DNA from: JAISGQ01 sp045604965
GTDB taxonomy: Bacteria > Bacillota > Clostridia > Oscillospirales > Acutalibacteraceae
Reading direction: 5' to 3'
NCBI GenBank assembly: GCA_045604965.1
Contig: JAZUPB010000053.1
Coordinates: forward strand, 62,001 to 126,000
DNA length: 64,000 nucleotides
Positions 52,825 through 62,346 of this stretch are shown piece by piece (position 1 is the stretch's first letter; the number at the start of each line of letters is the position of its first letter). The position numbers were made by a program, and so were the translations under genes. The notes beneath the pieces were generated by a model. It saw only the letters and a program-made list of their open reading frames with translations. It had not been told where the DNA came from and did no database searches.

Positions 52825-54595
52825 ATATGTCGGAAAATACGCCAAAAATGCAATCATAACTCCCATCCTTATGCTGGGTGAGGTTGCTATGGAAATCATC
52901 ATACCGTTTATTATTTCGCTTATTGTTGACAACGGAATAAACAATAAGAACGGCATGTTTACTGAAAAAGGAGAACAGATCGGATATGTTGCAATGATGG
53001 GCGGTCTTATGATCCTCTGTGCTCTTATTTCTCTCTTCTGCGGTGCTATGGCCGCACGAAGCGCCGCTGTTGCCGGTGCAGGCTTTGCAAAAAATCTCCG
53101 TCAGACTCTTTTTTACAAGGTGCAGGACTTTTCATTTGCAAATACCGACCATTTTTCCACGGCTTCACTTGTCACAAGACTTACCACCGACGTCACAAAC
53201 ACTCAGAATGTATTCTCTATGCTTCTGAGAATGGCCATTCGTTCTCCTTTTATGATGATCGGCGGACTTATTATGGCAACACGGCTCAGCGGAAGTCTTT
53301 CCACTGTATTTGCGGTCATTATGCCTCTTATGATCGTTGTTCTCGGAATCCTTATGGTTCTCGCTTATCCCCGCTTCAAAGCAATGCTCACAAGAGTTGA
53401 CAGTATGAACGGTACGGTTCAGGAAAATCTTATTGCAGTACGTGTGGTAAAAGCCTTTGTAAGAGGTGATTACGAGGACAAGAAATTCCGCGACGCAGCC
53501 GATGATCTCCGCAATATGCAGGTCAGGGCAGAAAAGCTCCTCGTTTACGGTATGCCTATAATGTCTCTTTGTATGTACGCCTGCATTATTTTCGTCCTTC
53601 TTTTCGGAGGATCAATGGTCATAAACGACACCCTCGAAATCGGTGCAAAACCCTATCTTATAAACAGCACTATGTCAAGCGGTCAGCTCATAAGCTTCAT
53701 ATCCTATATAACCCAGATTCTTATGAGTCTTCTTATGCTTGGTATGATACTCATCAATATCGTTCTTTCCCGAGCCTCTGTTGCAAGAATAAACGAGGTT
53801 CTCAACGAAGAGCTTGATATTCCTGATGTCGAGTCTGAGCTTAAGGTCCAGAACGGAAGCATAGATTTTGAAAATGTCGATTTCAGCTATTCCAAAAACC
53901 CCGAAAATCTCACCCTTTCCGATATCGATCTTCATATAAAGTCCGGCGAGACAATAGGCATCATAGGCGGTACGGGCTCAGCCAAAACCACTCTCGTTCA
54001 GCTTATTCCCCGTCTTTACGATGTAACAGGCGGCTGTGTAAAGGTTGGCGGTATCGATATCCGCGAATATTCCCTTGACGAGCTTCGAAACAACGTTGCA
54101 ATGGTTCTTCAGAAGAATGTTCTCTTCTCGGGTACTATCGCCGAGAATCTGCGCTGGGGCAATGAATTTGCTACCGACGAGCAGCTTGTTGCCGCCTGCA
54201 GAACAGCTTGCGCTCACGATTTTATAGAAAGCTTCCCCGATGGCTACAATACCGAGCTCGGTCAGGGCGGTGTAAATGTGTCGGGAGGTCAGAAGCAGCG
54301 TCTCTGTATTGCCCGTGCACTTCTTAAAAAGCCGAAGATCATTATACTCGACGACAGCACCAGTGCGGTCGATACTGCAACTGACGCTTCCATACGCGAA
54401 GCTCTCAGAACTGAGCTATCCGATACCACAACCATTATAATCGCTCAGAGAATATCCTCTGTTTCCGATGCGGACAGAATAATCGTTATGGATGACGGCA
54501 GAATCAACGCCGTAGGTACTCACGATGAACTTCTCCATAGCAACGAAATCTATCGTGAGGTTTATGAATCTCAGCAGAAAGGAGAGCAGGATTAA
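52817..54595 (+). CDS. ABC exporter half-transporter, degenerate nucleotide site
   Basis: The product is 592 aa: six membrane helices (about 15-320) then an ATPase domain (about 350-590). Walker A is GGTGSAKTTL, the signature is VSGGQKQR, and Walker B is IIILDDSTS with Asp where the catalytic Glu is expected. The replacement marks the non-hydrolytic partner of a heterodimeric exporter (BmrCD/TM287-288 type). Start ATG 52817 (or 52808) overlaps the MarR gene; its stop at 54595 overlaps the next gene. Confidence 0.9.
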   Translation: MIKYVGKYAKNAIITPILMLGEVAMEIIIPFIISLIVDNGINNKNGMFTEKGEQIGYVAMMGGLMILCALISLFCGAMAARSAAVAGAGFAKNLRQTLFYKVQDFSFANTDHFSTASLVTRLTTDVTNTQNVFSMLLRMAIRSPFMMIGGLIMATRLSGSLSTVFAVIMPLMIVVLGILMVLAYPRFKAMLTRVDSMNGTVQENLIAVRVVKAFVRGDYEDKKFRDAADDLRNMQVRAEKLLVYGMPIMSLCMYACIIFVLLFGGSMVINDTLEIGAKPYLINSTMSSGQLISFISYITQILMSLLMLGMILINIVLSRASVARINEVLNEELDIPDVESELKVQNGSIDFENVDFSYSKNPENLTLSDIDLHIKSGETIGIIGGTGSAKTTLVQLIPRLYDVTGGCVKVGGIDIREYSLDELRNNVAMVLQKNVLFSGTIAENLRWGNEFATDEQLVAACRTACAHDFIESFPDGYNTELGQGGVNVSGGQKQRLCIARALLKKPKIIILDDSTSAVDTATDASIREALRTELSDTTTIIIAQRISSVSDADRIIVMDDGRINAVGTHDELLHSNEIYREVYESQQKGEQD

Positions 54596-56502
54596 TGGCA
54601 GGACCTAAAATGGGCGGGCCGGGCAAAAATATGCGTGCCGGCGCCAAGCCTCAGAACACACTTAAGACGCTCTCCCGCGTACTTTCCTATATGTTTGAAT
54701 ATAAGGTCAGTATGATAATCATTCTTGCTTTTGTCGTGCTTATCTCTATTTTTGAGGTTGCTGCGACATATTTACTCAAACCCCTTATCGACTCTATAAG
54801 CGATGCGGCATTCGGCACATCTCAGCTTCGTTTTGATAAACTTATCAACACAACTGCTCTAATTGCTGTGATCTATCTGTGCGCAGTTCTTTTCAACGTT
54901 GTTTCAAGCAGACTTATGCTCAACGTTTCCACCCGCACACTTCTGAAGATAAGAACCGAAATGTTCTCCAATATGCAGAAGCTGCCTGTTAAGTTCTTCG
55001 ACACCCACACTCACGGAGAATTAATGAGCCGATACACCAACGATATCGATGCTCTCCGCGATTTTATGAGCAACACCATCACAAACTTTATCAGTTCTCT
55101 TCTGACGGTTGTCTCTGTTTTCGTGATGATGTGCATTTTGAGCTGGCAGCTTACTATCCTCGTTGTCCTTATGCTTTTCCTTATTCTCTATATTGTCAGC
55201 ACTATAGGCAAAAAGAGCGGTAAGTATTTTATGGAACAGCAGAAAAACATAGGCAAGGTCAACGGTCACATTGAGGAAATGATAGAAGGTCAGAAGGTCG
55301 TCAAGGTATTCTGCCACGAGGATAAGGTAAAAGAGGAATTTGATGCTCTCAATACAGATCTTGCGGCAGCTTCCACCAAGGCACACACCTTTGCAAATAT
55401 ACTCGGACCTATAATGAATAATCTTTCCCACGCACATTACGCCATTTCTGCTCTCGTAGGTGCTGTTCTGGCAATTGCCACAGGTTCGATTTCTATCGGC
55501 GCGCTGGCTGCATTTCTTACCTACACCCGAAATTTCTCACGTCCCATCTCGATGATGAGTCAGCAGATAAACGCAATTCTTATGGCTCTTGCAGGTGCTG
55601 AGAGAATTTTTGAGATCATTGATTCAGAACCCGAGGTTGACGACGGCTATGTAATGCTGGTCAACGCAAAGATTGACACTGACGGCAAAATAACCGAAAG
55701 TGCCAGCCGCACAGGCGTATGGGCTTGGAAGCACCCCCACGGCGACGGCACTACAACCTACACTCTGCTTAAGGGTGAGGTTGAATTTGAGGATGTTGTT
55801 TTCGGCTACGAAGAAAACAAAACTGTTCTCAACGGTATTTCTCTTTATGCAAACGAAGGTGAAAAGATAGCCTTTGTAGGTTCTACCGGTGCCGGCAAAA
55901 CCACAATCACAAACCTTATCAACCGCTTCTACGACGTACCCGACGGAAAGATCCGCTATGACGGAATCAACATCAACAAGATAAAGAAGGACGACCTGAG
56001 ACGTTCTCTTGCAATGGTTCTTCAGGACACCCACCTCTTTACCGGTACAGTTATGGAGAATATCCGTTACGGAAAGCTCGATGCTACAGACGAAGAATGT
56101 ATTTCCGCTGCAAAAATTGCAAACGCTCACTGGTTTATCGAGCATCTGCCTGAAGGATATAACACCATGCTCACCGCTGACGGTGCAAACCTTTCTCAGG
56201 GACAGCGTCAGCTTATCGCAATCGCACGTGCCGCTGTTGCAGACCCGCCCGTTCTGATTCTCGACGAAGCTACAAGTTCCATCGATACCCGAACCGAGCG
56301 CCTCATCGAAAAGGGTATGGATAAGCTTATGGAAGGCAGGACAGTATTTGTCATTGCCCACAGACTTTCCACTGTACGAAATTCTGACGCTATAATGGTT
56401 CTCGAAAAGGGAGAAATCATTGAGCGCGGAAATCACGAAACACTTATTGCTCAGAAAGGCAAATATTACCAGCTTTATACGGGTATGTTTGAGCTGAGCT
56501 GA
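54595..56502 (+). CDS. ABC exporter half-transporter, catalytic partner
   Basis: The product is 635 aa. A Gly/Pro/Lys-rich beginning (GPKMGGPGKNM) precedes six helices and an ATPase domain. Walker A GSTGAGKTT is normal, Walker B VLILDEATS keeps the catalytic Glu, and the signature reads LSQGQRQ in place of LSGGQ. About 40 extra residues with a HPHGDG sequence sit between the membrane and ATPase parts. Together with the preceding gene it forms a heterodimeric multidrug or lipid exporter; overlap of one base shows coupling. Confidence 0.9.
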   Translation: MAGPKMGGPGKNMRAGAKPQNTLKTLSRVLSYMFEYKVSMIIILAFVVLISIFEVAATYLLKPLIDSISDAAFGTSQLRFDKLINTTALIAVIYLCAVLFNVVSSRLMLNVSTRTLLKIRTEMFSNMQKLPVKFFDTHTHGELMSRYTNDIDALRDFMSNTITNFISSLLTVVSVFVMMCILSWQLTILVVLMLFLILYIVSTIGKKSGKYFMEQQKNIGKVNGHIEEMIEGQKVVKVFCHEDKVKEEFDALNTDLAAASTKAHTFANILGPIMNNLSHAHYAISALVGAVLAIATGSISIGALAAFLTYTRNFSRPISMMSQQINAILMALAGAERIFEIIDSEPEVDDGYVMLVNAKIDTDGKITESASRTGVWAWKHPHGDGTTTYTLLKGEVEFEDVVFGYEENKTVLNGISLYANEGEKIAFVGSTGAGKTTITNLINRFYDVPDGKIRYDGININKIKKDDLRRSLAMVLQDTHLFTGTVMENIRYGKLDATDEECISAAKIANAHWFIEHLPEGYNTMLTADGANLSQGQRQLIAIARAAVADPPVLILDEATSSIDTRTERLIEKGMDKLMEGRTVFVIAHRLSTVRNSDAIMVLEKGEIIERGNHETLIAQKGKYYQLYTGMFELS

Positions 56503-56509
56503 TAAAATA

Positions 56510-56540
56510 AAAAAGGACGGGTATCACCCGTCCTTTTTTT
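56510..56540. terminator. Bidirectional terminator
   Basis: AAAAAGGACGGGT / ACCCGTCCTTTTTTT around a 3-nt loop, between the ABC operon and the acyltransferase gene. Confidence 0.92.
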
Positions 56541-56551
56541 ACTGTGCGCAA

Positions 56552-57640
56552 TTATTTTTTTACACTGTACTTTGTCCCTGTAACAAAACACAAAAGCGGT
56601 ATTCTGACACATATTTCACAGCAGACAAAAGTCATAAAATAAGAAAGCAGCATTGTTATTGCAAATATAATTTCAGTCCGATTTCCAATGATGCCGTATA
56701 TCAAATACTGGAACAGGACTATCCAAATGAAATGCCAGGTATAAAACAAAAATGACCTTTTACTCATATAGGCTGACACTTTTCCGCTGAAGTTCAGATA
56801 TCTTTTTGCCAGTCCTATCAAAGCTATTATCATAATCCATTCCGACACATATTTACTTATTGTATTAAGTAAATTACAATCTTTATCTATCCAGATAAAA
56901 AGATACACGTTAAGAATTGCCGCAGTAGTGCCAATACCGAATAACCACCATCTGTTCTTCTCTGCCTTGTTTATTACTTTTTCATCGGCAAACACAAAAT
57001 AACCTATCATAAAGAGATATGTATATTCTGCAAGACTTTTTCCTCCGATGGAAAGCAGTTCACTGAGCAGCGGCAGCGGTAATCCTAAAATCAGAACCAC
57101 CCAGAACGGAATAGTTTTTTCTGAATTAACAGCTTTTTTCTTTAATAACGAGAACACACCAACACTGACAACGGAAATAACAAACAGATACAGCAAAAAC
57201 CAGAACTGCCCGAATGAAAATCCCCCGTCAGCACCTGTTAGATCGGTGAATTTTGTAAAAAACACAGCATAGTGCCGTAAAAAGCCTCCATCATATGCGC
57301 AGTTGAATTTATCTGCTATATACGCCATTATCGGCATAAGCACTATCGTTCCGAACAATGCAGGCACCAGCAGTCTTTTCGCTCTCTCTGCAATATATTC
57401 TCTGTTCGTTCTCTTTTGCAGGGCAAACCTTGTACCTATACCTGCCAGCACAAACAGCAGGGGCATAAAATAGGGGCTGAAAAACACAACAATACTGCTG
57501 ATCAGCCTGTTCCCCTCAAAGAAAATATAATTCGGTTCACCCCACACATTCCAAGCCATTGCAGTATGATAAGGTATAAGTATCAAAAGTATTATCCATC
57601 TTAAATTATCAATATAATACCTGCGTGCGCCTGAACTCAT
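56552..57640 (-). CDS. Acyltransferase family 3 membrane protein
   Basis: The product is 362 aa with about ten helices. The family opening YIDNLRWIILLILIPYHTAM (His near 24) and the ERAKRLLVPALFG block near 85 identify the acyltransferase 3 group (OafB/OpgC-like), which O-acylates exported sugars or peptidoglycan. It is 36 bases behind the AlkZ-related gene on the same strand, perhaps in one transcript. Acyl acceptor unknown. Confidence 0.85.
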   Translation of the reverse strand: MSSGARRYYIDNLRWIILLILIPYHTAMAWNVWGEPNYIFFEGNRLISSIVVFFSPYFMPLLFVLAGIGTRFALQKRTNREYIAERAKRLLVPALFGTIVLMPIMAYIADKFNCAYDGGFLRHYAVFFTKFTDLTGADGGFSFGQFWFLLYLFVISVVSVGVFSLLKKKAVNSEKTIPFWVVLILGLPLPLLSELLSIGGKSLAEYTYLFMIGYFVFADEKVINKAEKNRWWLFGIGTTAAILNVYLFIWIDKDCNLLNTISKYVSEWIMIIALIGLAKRYLNFSGKVSAYMSKRSFLFYTWHFIWIVLFQYLIYGIIGNRTEIIFAITMLLSYFMTFVCCEICVRIPLLCFVTGTKYSVKK

Positions 57641-57676
57641 ATCATTTCATCCCCAATATTTTCTGATTATAAAGTC

Positions 57677-58396
57677 CTACCTGAGCTGTTTGATCAACGC
57701 CTTAGGATCGCTTTTCGGTGCAATCTTTTCCGCCTGAGCCATTATCTTCCCGAATGCTTCCTTTCGTGAAAGTCCATATGCCGAGGTTATATGCTCATAG
57801 GAGAACAGTTTCTCTGCAAGAGAATAAACTCCCACTGCCCAACCATAGCGCTCGCCCTTTTTATTTATTCGCTTTTCGAAACCTCGTGTGACTATATATG
57901 TCTGCATTTCGAGCTGAGCAGTTACAGTCTGAAAGCCTTTTTCACCGTTCTTTCCGAAGCCTGCAAGCGATTTAAGTTCATTGGACATCAGCTGACCGTG
58001 CTTTTCAAGTGTATCTATGATCTTTTTCTGACGAAGAGTTGCCAGCGAATCCTCCCACCGAGCGTCAAAATCGTATCCGTCACGTCGGTATGCGGCAAAC
58101 ACAGGAAACCATTCCTTTGAAATAAAACCTGATTTATTCCCGAAAAACTTGCCGTAAGCTACATTTCCTCTTGCTGCCAGTACTGAACGCCATTCCCATA
58201 CATCCATATCATCACCTGTCCACCAGTGGTCATTGGGGCTGACTGCTTCAGCGGAAAAATCGGGAGTTCCTTCAGCACTGAACAGCGGCAGAAATCCGAC
58301 TTCGTTTATATATTCCTCAAGCTCTTCCGGTGATTTAACTATGGCGTCCGCATCGCTCATTCCCTGCGGAACCCAATTTCCGTCAATTACTATCAT
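57677..58396 (-). CDS. AlkZ-related protein
   Basis: The product is 239 aa, resembling the winged-helix DNA glycosylase family of AlkZ/YcaQ, which cut cross-linked or alkylated bases. Recognised segments are EEYINEVGFLPLF near 27, WWTGDDMDVWEWR near 58 and KSGFISKEWFPVFAAYRRDGYD near 90. It overlaps the uracil-DNA glycosylase gene by 14 bases. The catalytic QxQ/QxD motif of AlkZ was not found, so activity is uncertain. Confidence 0.75.
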   Translation of the reverse strand: MIVIDGNWVPQGMSDADAIVKSPEELEEYINEVGFLPLFSAEGTPDFSAEAVSPNDHWWTGDDMDVWEWRSVLAARGNVAYGKFFGNKSGFISKEWFPVFAAYRRDGYDFDARWEDSLATLRQKKIIDTLEKHGQLMSNELKSLAGFGKNGEKGFQTVTAQLEMQTYIVTRGFEKRINKKGERYGWAVGVYSLAEKLFSYEHITSAYGLSRKEAFGKIMAQAEKIAPKSDPKALIKQLR

Positions 58397-58985
58397 CTGC
58401 AGGCATCTCCAACTCCCAGGTTTCCGGGCAAACCTCGTTTATTTTGTCTCGTAATTTGAGGAAATCCTCAAAAGCTTCAGGTTTTCTTCTCGGGTCGCGT
58501 AAAAGCGCGGCAGGATGCAGTGTTGCCATCATAAGTGTTCCGTTCTTTTCGATAAAATGTCCGTGATCCTTGGTTATCTTCATATTGGGATCCATAATTT
58601 TCATACCCGATATTCTGCCAAGGCACACAATTATTTTCGGGCGGATTATTCTTACCTGCTCACGAAGCCACTCTATGCATGCTTCCTGCTCAAAGGGCTC
58701 CGGATCACGGTTTTTAGGAGGACGGCATTTTACTATATTGGCTATATAAATGTTTTTTTCACGGCTCAAGCCCACTGCGTCAAGCATCAGGTCAAGAAGT
58801 TTTCCCGCTCTTCCCACAAAAGGTTCGCCCTTGAGATCCTCCTGTTCACCGGGTCCTTCTCCGATAAACAGCACCTTGGCATCGGGGTTTCCGACACCAA
58901 AAACCAGATTTGTTCTTCCTTTGCACAGCTCGCATTTATTGCAATCAAGGCACTGCTTGTAAAGTGCCGACAGTTTTTCACTCAT
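58383..58985 (-). CDS. Uracil-DNA glycosylase, Fe-S type (family 4/5-like)
   Basis: Removes uracil from DNA; 200 aa. The N-terminal cysteine set CLDCNKCELC (near 13-22), active-site GEGPGEQED near 42, the PFVGRAGKLL block near 55 and the HPAALLRDP motif near 157 are typical of the [4Fe-4S] glycosylases. An operon with the AlkZ-related gene makes a small base-repair unit. Confidence 0.93.
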   Translation of the reverse strand: MSEKLSALYKQCLDCNKCELCKGRTNLVFGVGNPDAKVLFIGEGPGEQEDLKGEPFVGRAGKLLDLMLDAVGLSREKNIYIANIVKCRPPKNRDPEPFEQEACIEWLREQVRIIRPKIIVCLGRISGMKIMDPNMKITKDHGHFIEKNGTLMMATLHPAALLRDPRRKPEAFEDFLKLRDKINEVCPETWELEMPADDSN

Positions 58986-59152
58986 ATTATCATTCCTTTC
59001 TGCTTTATTATATTTGATATTCTGTATCTAAATCAATACATATCTATTGAAATTCCGCGACTTTTGCGTTATTATGTTATAAGTATTAATTCGGCCTCGA
59101 ACAACCTGTGCCGTATATATTAAACTATCACTCATTTCGGAGGTATAATTCT

Positions 59153-59725
59153 ATGAAAGTATTAGTTGAAACTTCTGCACGTCACGCTCACATCACCGCT
59201 GAGCATCTTGCTATCCTCTTCGGCGCTGATCATCAGCTCACAAAGAAGAAGGACCTCTCCCAGCCCGGCCAGTTCGCCTGTGAGGAGAGAGTTACTGTTG
59301 TAGGCCCCAAGGGCGAGCTCCCCGGCGTTTCCATCCTCGGTCCCGAAAGACCTGCTTCTCAGGTAGAGCTTTCTCTTACCGATGCTCGTAAGATCGGCAT
59401 CATCGCTCCCATCCGTGAGTCCGGCGACATCGCAGGCACCCCCGGCTGCAAGCTCGTAGGTCCCTGCGGCGAAGTTGAGCTTACCGAAGGCGTTATCGCT
59501 GCAAAGCGTCACATTCACTTCACTCCTGCTGATGCAGAGGCATTCGGCGTTGCTGACAAGCAGATCGTAGAAGTTAAGGTTGAAACCGACGGCAGAACCA
59601 CTACTTTCGGCGATGTTGTTGTAAGAGTCAACCCCAATTTTGCTGCTGCAATGCACATCGATACCGATGAGTCCAACGCTGCAGGCTGTGCAGGCGTTGT
59701 TTACGGCGAGGTCATTACCGGCTAA
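59153..59725 (+). CDS. Phosphate propanoyltransferase PduL-type
   Basis: Converts acyl-CoA and phosphate to acyl-phosphate; 190 aa. Two zinc-binding histidine motifs are visible, SARHAHIT near residue 10 and AKRHIHFTP near 118. No microcompartment shell genes are near, so it likely acts as a free phosphotransacetylase for acetate formation in place of Pta (inference). ATG at 59153 follows GGAGG. Codon choice shows strong bias, suggesting high expression. Confidence 0.93.
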   Translation: MKVLVETSARHAHITAEHLAILFGADHQLTKKKDLSQPGQFACEERVTVVGPKGELPGVSILGPERPASQVELSLTDARKIGIIAPIRESGDIAGTPGCKLVGPCGEVELTEGVIAAKRHIHFTPADAEAFGVADKQIVEVKVETDGRTTTFGDVVVRVNPNFAAAMHIDTDESNAAGCAGVVYGEVITG

Positions 59726-59755
59726 TCATTCATTTATTCCATCGTAAAGGGAGTG

Positions 59756-60517
59756 ATGCTGTTGCAGTACGGTTCGCGTTTTTTGCGTCACGAGCTTAAA
59801 TTTCTTATTACTTATAATGATTATTATCAGTTGAAATCTTCTCTCTGTGCCATACTTGAGCCCGATGAAAATGCTGCCGAAGATGGATACACCATCAGAA
59901 GCCTTTACTTTGACGATATTCACGACAGTGCATATGTCGATAAGGAAAGCGGTATCGGCAGGCGCAGAAAGCACCGCATACGCATCTACAACAACTCCGA
60001 CAGCGTCATTAAATACGAGATAAAAGACAAGTACGGCGATTTCATATCAAAGATCTCCGCTCCCATAACCAAAAGTGAATGTGCCCGTATGATAAATACC
60101 AATTTCGATTTTATGATTGATTCTCCGCACCCAACTCTGAGAGCAGGATATATCGATGCTAAATGTTCTCTGCTCAAACCGCGCGTTATTGTGGACTATG
60201 AGCGCGAAGCATATGTTTGTGAATCCGGCAATGTTCGAATCACCTTTGACAAGGATGTTCGTGCCGGGATCGACAGCTTCGATATTTTTGACAGTGGAGT
60301 AATCACTGCCCCTACTCTTGATCCGGGCACACTGGTTCTTGAGGTAAAATACGACGATTTTCTTCCCTCTTTTATCCGCAAGGAACTGAAAAAGGTGAAT
60401 AAACGTCCTATGGCTATCTCAAAATATGTGCTATGCCGAAAGGCAAAAGAAACCTACTACAGGAGGGAGATTCCTTATGAATCTGTTTTTACAGTCGGAC
60501 CAGTCAAATTTCAGTGA
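59756..60517 (+). CDS. VTC-domain polyphosphate polymerase-like protein
   Basis: The product is 253 aa with the tunnel fold of VTC polymerases: RHELKFLI near residue 11, SLYFDDIHDSAY near 48, RRRKHRIRIYN near 68, and a late VLEVKYDDFLP near 200. Basic residues line the substrate tunnel. It would make polyphosphate from ATP, coupled to the DUF4956 membrane protein whose start it overlaps by 41 bases. The first codon could also be TTG 59762. Confidence 0.85.
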   Translation: MLLQYGSRFLRHELKFLITYNDYYQLKSSLCAILEPDENAAEDGYTIRSLYFDDIHDSAYVDKESGIGRRRKHRIRIYNNSDSVIKYEIKDKYGDFISKISAPITKSECARMINTNFDFMIDSPHPTLRAGYIDAKCSLLKPRVIVDYEREAYVCESGNVRITFDKDVRAGIDSFDIFDSGVITAPTLDPGTLVLEVKYDDFLPSFIRKELKKVNKRPMAISKYVLCRKAKETYYRREIPYESVFTVGPVKFQ

Positions 60518-61172
60518 TATTTTTAAGAATAAGTTTATCAGCCAGTTTACCGAAAACCAGCTTGATATAGGCACCGCTGTTGCAGCTTTGCTGTTTTCTC
60601 TTCTGTTGGGTCTTATAATCTTTGCAGTCTATAAAATCTGCTATCGCGGCGCAGTCTACAGCTTCAGCTTCAACGTTTCTCTTGTTATGATGGCTGTTAT
60701 CACCTGTGCTATCATTCTGACCATCAGTTCAAACGTTGTTCTTTCTCTCGGTATGGTCGGTGCATTATCCATAGTTCGTTTCAGAACGGCAATCAAGGAT
60801 CCTGTGGACATTATGTTCCTCTTTTGGGCAATAACTGTCGGTATCGTTGCCGGTGCTCATCAGTTTACCTTTGCACTTATCTCCACCGTTCTTATTGCTC
60901 TCCTTTGCTTCGTTTCTCTTATTTTCAAAAGCAAAGACGGTGCATATCTGCTTATTATAAAGTATGTTCCCGGTGCAGGTCCCAAGATCGATAAAATAAT
61001 CGAATCTGTTCACGGAAACGTAAAGAACAAGACCATTCGCAAGGGTGTTGCAGAGGTCATAATTGAGATCTCCGGAAGAAACATCCAGCGCAATCTTGTC
61101 GAAGGTATAAGCTCCATTTCCGGCGTTGACAGCGTTGTTCTTGTAAATTACAACGGTGACTACGCTGAGTAA
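60477..61172 (+). CDS. DUF4956 membrane protein
   Basis: The product is 231 aa with four to five helices in the middle and a soluble C-terminal part (about 160-231) of ferredoxin-like pattern. SIVRFRTAIKDPVDIMFLFWAI near residue 98 is the family signature. The ATG at 60477 follows AGGAGGGAG and lies inside the end of the VTC gene. DUF4956 and VTC proteins are a known bacterial pair; it may anchor or guide the polymerase product. Confidence 0.88.
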   Translation: MNLFLQSDQSNFSDIFKNKFISQFTENQLDIGTAVAALLFSLLLGLIIFAVYKICYRGAVYSFSFNVSLVMMAVITCAIILTISSNVVLSLGMVGALSIVRFRTAIKDPVDIMFLFWAITVGIVAGAHQFTFALISTVLIALLCFVSLIFKSKDGAYLLIIKYVPGAGPKIDKIIESVHGNVKNKTIRKGVAEVIIEISGRNIQRNLVEGISSISGVDSVVLVNYNGDYAE

Positions 61173-61191
61173 TAAACCAGCTGAATATAAC

Positions 61192-61224
61192 AAAAAGACG
61201 ATGGATTTATCCATCGTCTTTTTT
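61192..61224. terminator. Bidirectional terminator
   Basis: AAAAGACGATGGAT / ATCCATCGTCTTTT around TT, with T-run. Confidence 0.92.
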
Positions 61225-61227
61225 ATT

Positions 61228-61620
61228 TTATGACTTTACATTGAATCGATTGCCGCACAAAGGGCAGTTTATATATCTTTCACCCTTGCCCTTTTTTACT
61301 CTCATATACTTTTTGCAGGCCGGACACTTTACATATTTATGAGTTTTTCTGTCGCGGAATTTAAGAAACGGCAGCTTAATAAACTGTGCAATGGGATTCC
61401 ATATTTTAAGGAACACCGCATTTTCTTTTCTTCTTTGCACAAGGTTCTTGGAGAGTGTTCTCCAAACCATAACCGCCAGTACCGCGATCATAAGGATATA
61501 GAACACCAACCAGGGCCAGAAGATGGTTAATACAAAAAATATGAAATATAAAACAAAAAAGAATATGTTGAGCTGGTCGAAGCCATTTCGTCCGTAAAAA
61601 AATCTCTGTAATGCGTTCAA
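61228..61620 (-). CDS. Membrane protein with C-terminal zinc ribbon
   Basis: The product is 130 aa. Two membrane helices (about 20-55) are followed by a basic region and a CPACKKY...CPLCGNRF zinc ribbon near 98-125. It is the last gene of the DUF5685-DnaJ run, 18 bases behind dnaJ. Function unknown; the zinc ribbon could bind RNA or a protein. Confidence 0.75.
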   Translation of the reverse strand: MNALQRFFYGRNGFDQLNIFFFVLYFIFFVLTIFWPWLVFYILMIAVLAVMVWRTLSKNLVQRRKENAVFLKIWNPIAQFIKLPFLKFRDRKTHKYVKCPACKKYMRVKKGKGERYINCPLCGNRFNVKS

Positions 61621-61638
61621 TTTATCTGTTTACTCCTT

Positions 61639-62346
61639 TCAGAACGGTCTTCCGAATCCGTAGCAGCAGCCTCCGTTCAGTGCATAACAGCAAAGCTGTG
61701 ATAAACACGCCGAGCAGCACACATTATTACAGTATGCATTGGGCAGTCCAAAAGATTGGCTCTGCTGACTGTATACGTGCCCGCCCCGTTCTATTATTGC
61801 CTGAAGTCTTCGGTACTCCTGATTGTTAGGATTCATATTAACTGCAGTCTGAGCGTGATTTCGCGCTGTTATTGTGTTGCCTGCTCCGTAATTTGCAATG
61901 GCACTGTAATAATACCACTCATCGTTTCTGTCTGTTATTTCGGACAGCACGTGAAGCGCCTGTGTATATTGATTTGCACGAAGATATGCGCGTACAGAAT
62001 CCATTTCACTGTAGCTTCTCTGGGACGATGAGCTTTGCTGTCCGTAACCGCCGTAGCCAAAGCCTCCAAATCCGTCAAAAGGATTGTAGCCCCCGTAGCC
62101 TGTTCCGCCATAGCCCGTACCGCTGTATCCGGCTCCTCTGTTTCCGCTGTAGCTTGTATCGCCCGGTGTATATCCGTTTTTCAGCTTGTCATATGCAGCG
62201 TTTATCTCACTCATCTTTGCTGCTGCATTCTTATCCCCCGGGTTAAGGTCAGGGTGGTATTTCTTCGCAAGCTTTCGATAGGCTTTTGTTATTTCCTCTT
62301 CGCTTGCCCCCGGAGATACCCCCAAAACCTTGTATGGGTCACTCAT
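61639..62346 (-). CDS. J-domain (DnaJ-like) protein with Cys-rich end
   Basis: The product is 235 aa. The J domain (about 4-65) has the HPD motif in YHPDLNP. A glycine/serine/tyrosine-rich linker (about 70-110), a TPR-like helical region (near 120-180) and a cysteine-rich tail (CNNVCCSACLSQLCC) follow. Start at 62346 after GGAGGAG; overlaps DUF5685 by four bases. Acts as a DnaK co-chaperone, perhaps for its neighbours. It lacks the CXXCXGXG zinc domain of DnaJ. Confidence 0.85.
   Translation of the reverse strand: MSDPYKVLGVSPGASEEEITKAYRKLAKKYHPDLNPGDKNAAAKMSEINAAYDKLKNGYTPGDTSYSGNRGAGYSGTGYGGTGYGGYNPFDGFGGFGYGGYGQQSSSSQRSYSEMDSVRAYLRANQYTQALHVLSEITDRNDEWYYYSAIANYGAGNTITARNHAQTAVNMNPNNQEYRRLQAIIERGGHVYSQQSQSFGLPNAYCNNVCCSACLSQLCCYALNGGCCYGFGRPF

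Noticed and set aside
55624..56436. Minus-strand frame over the second ABC ATPase domain
   Set aside because: It is antisense to Walker A/B and signature motifs that are clearly coding on the plus strand.
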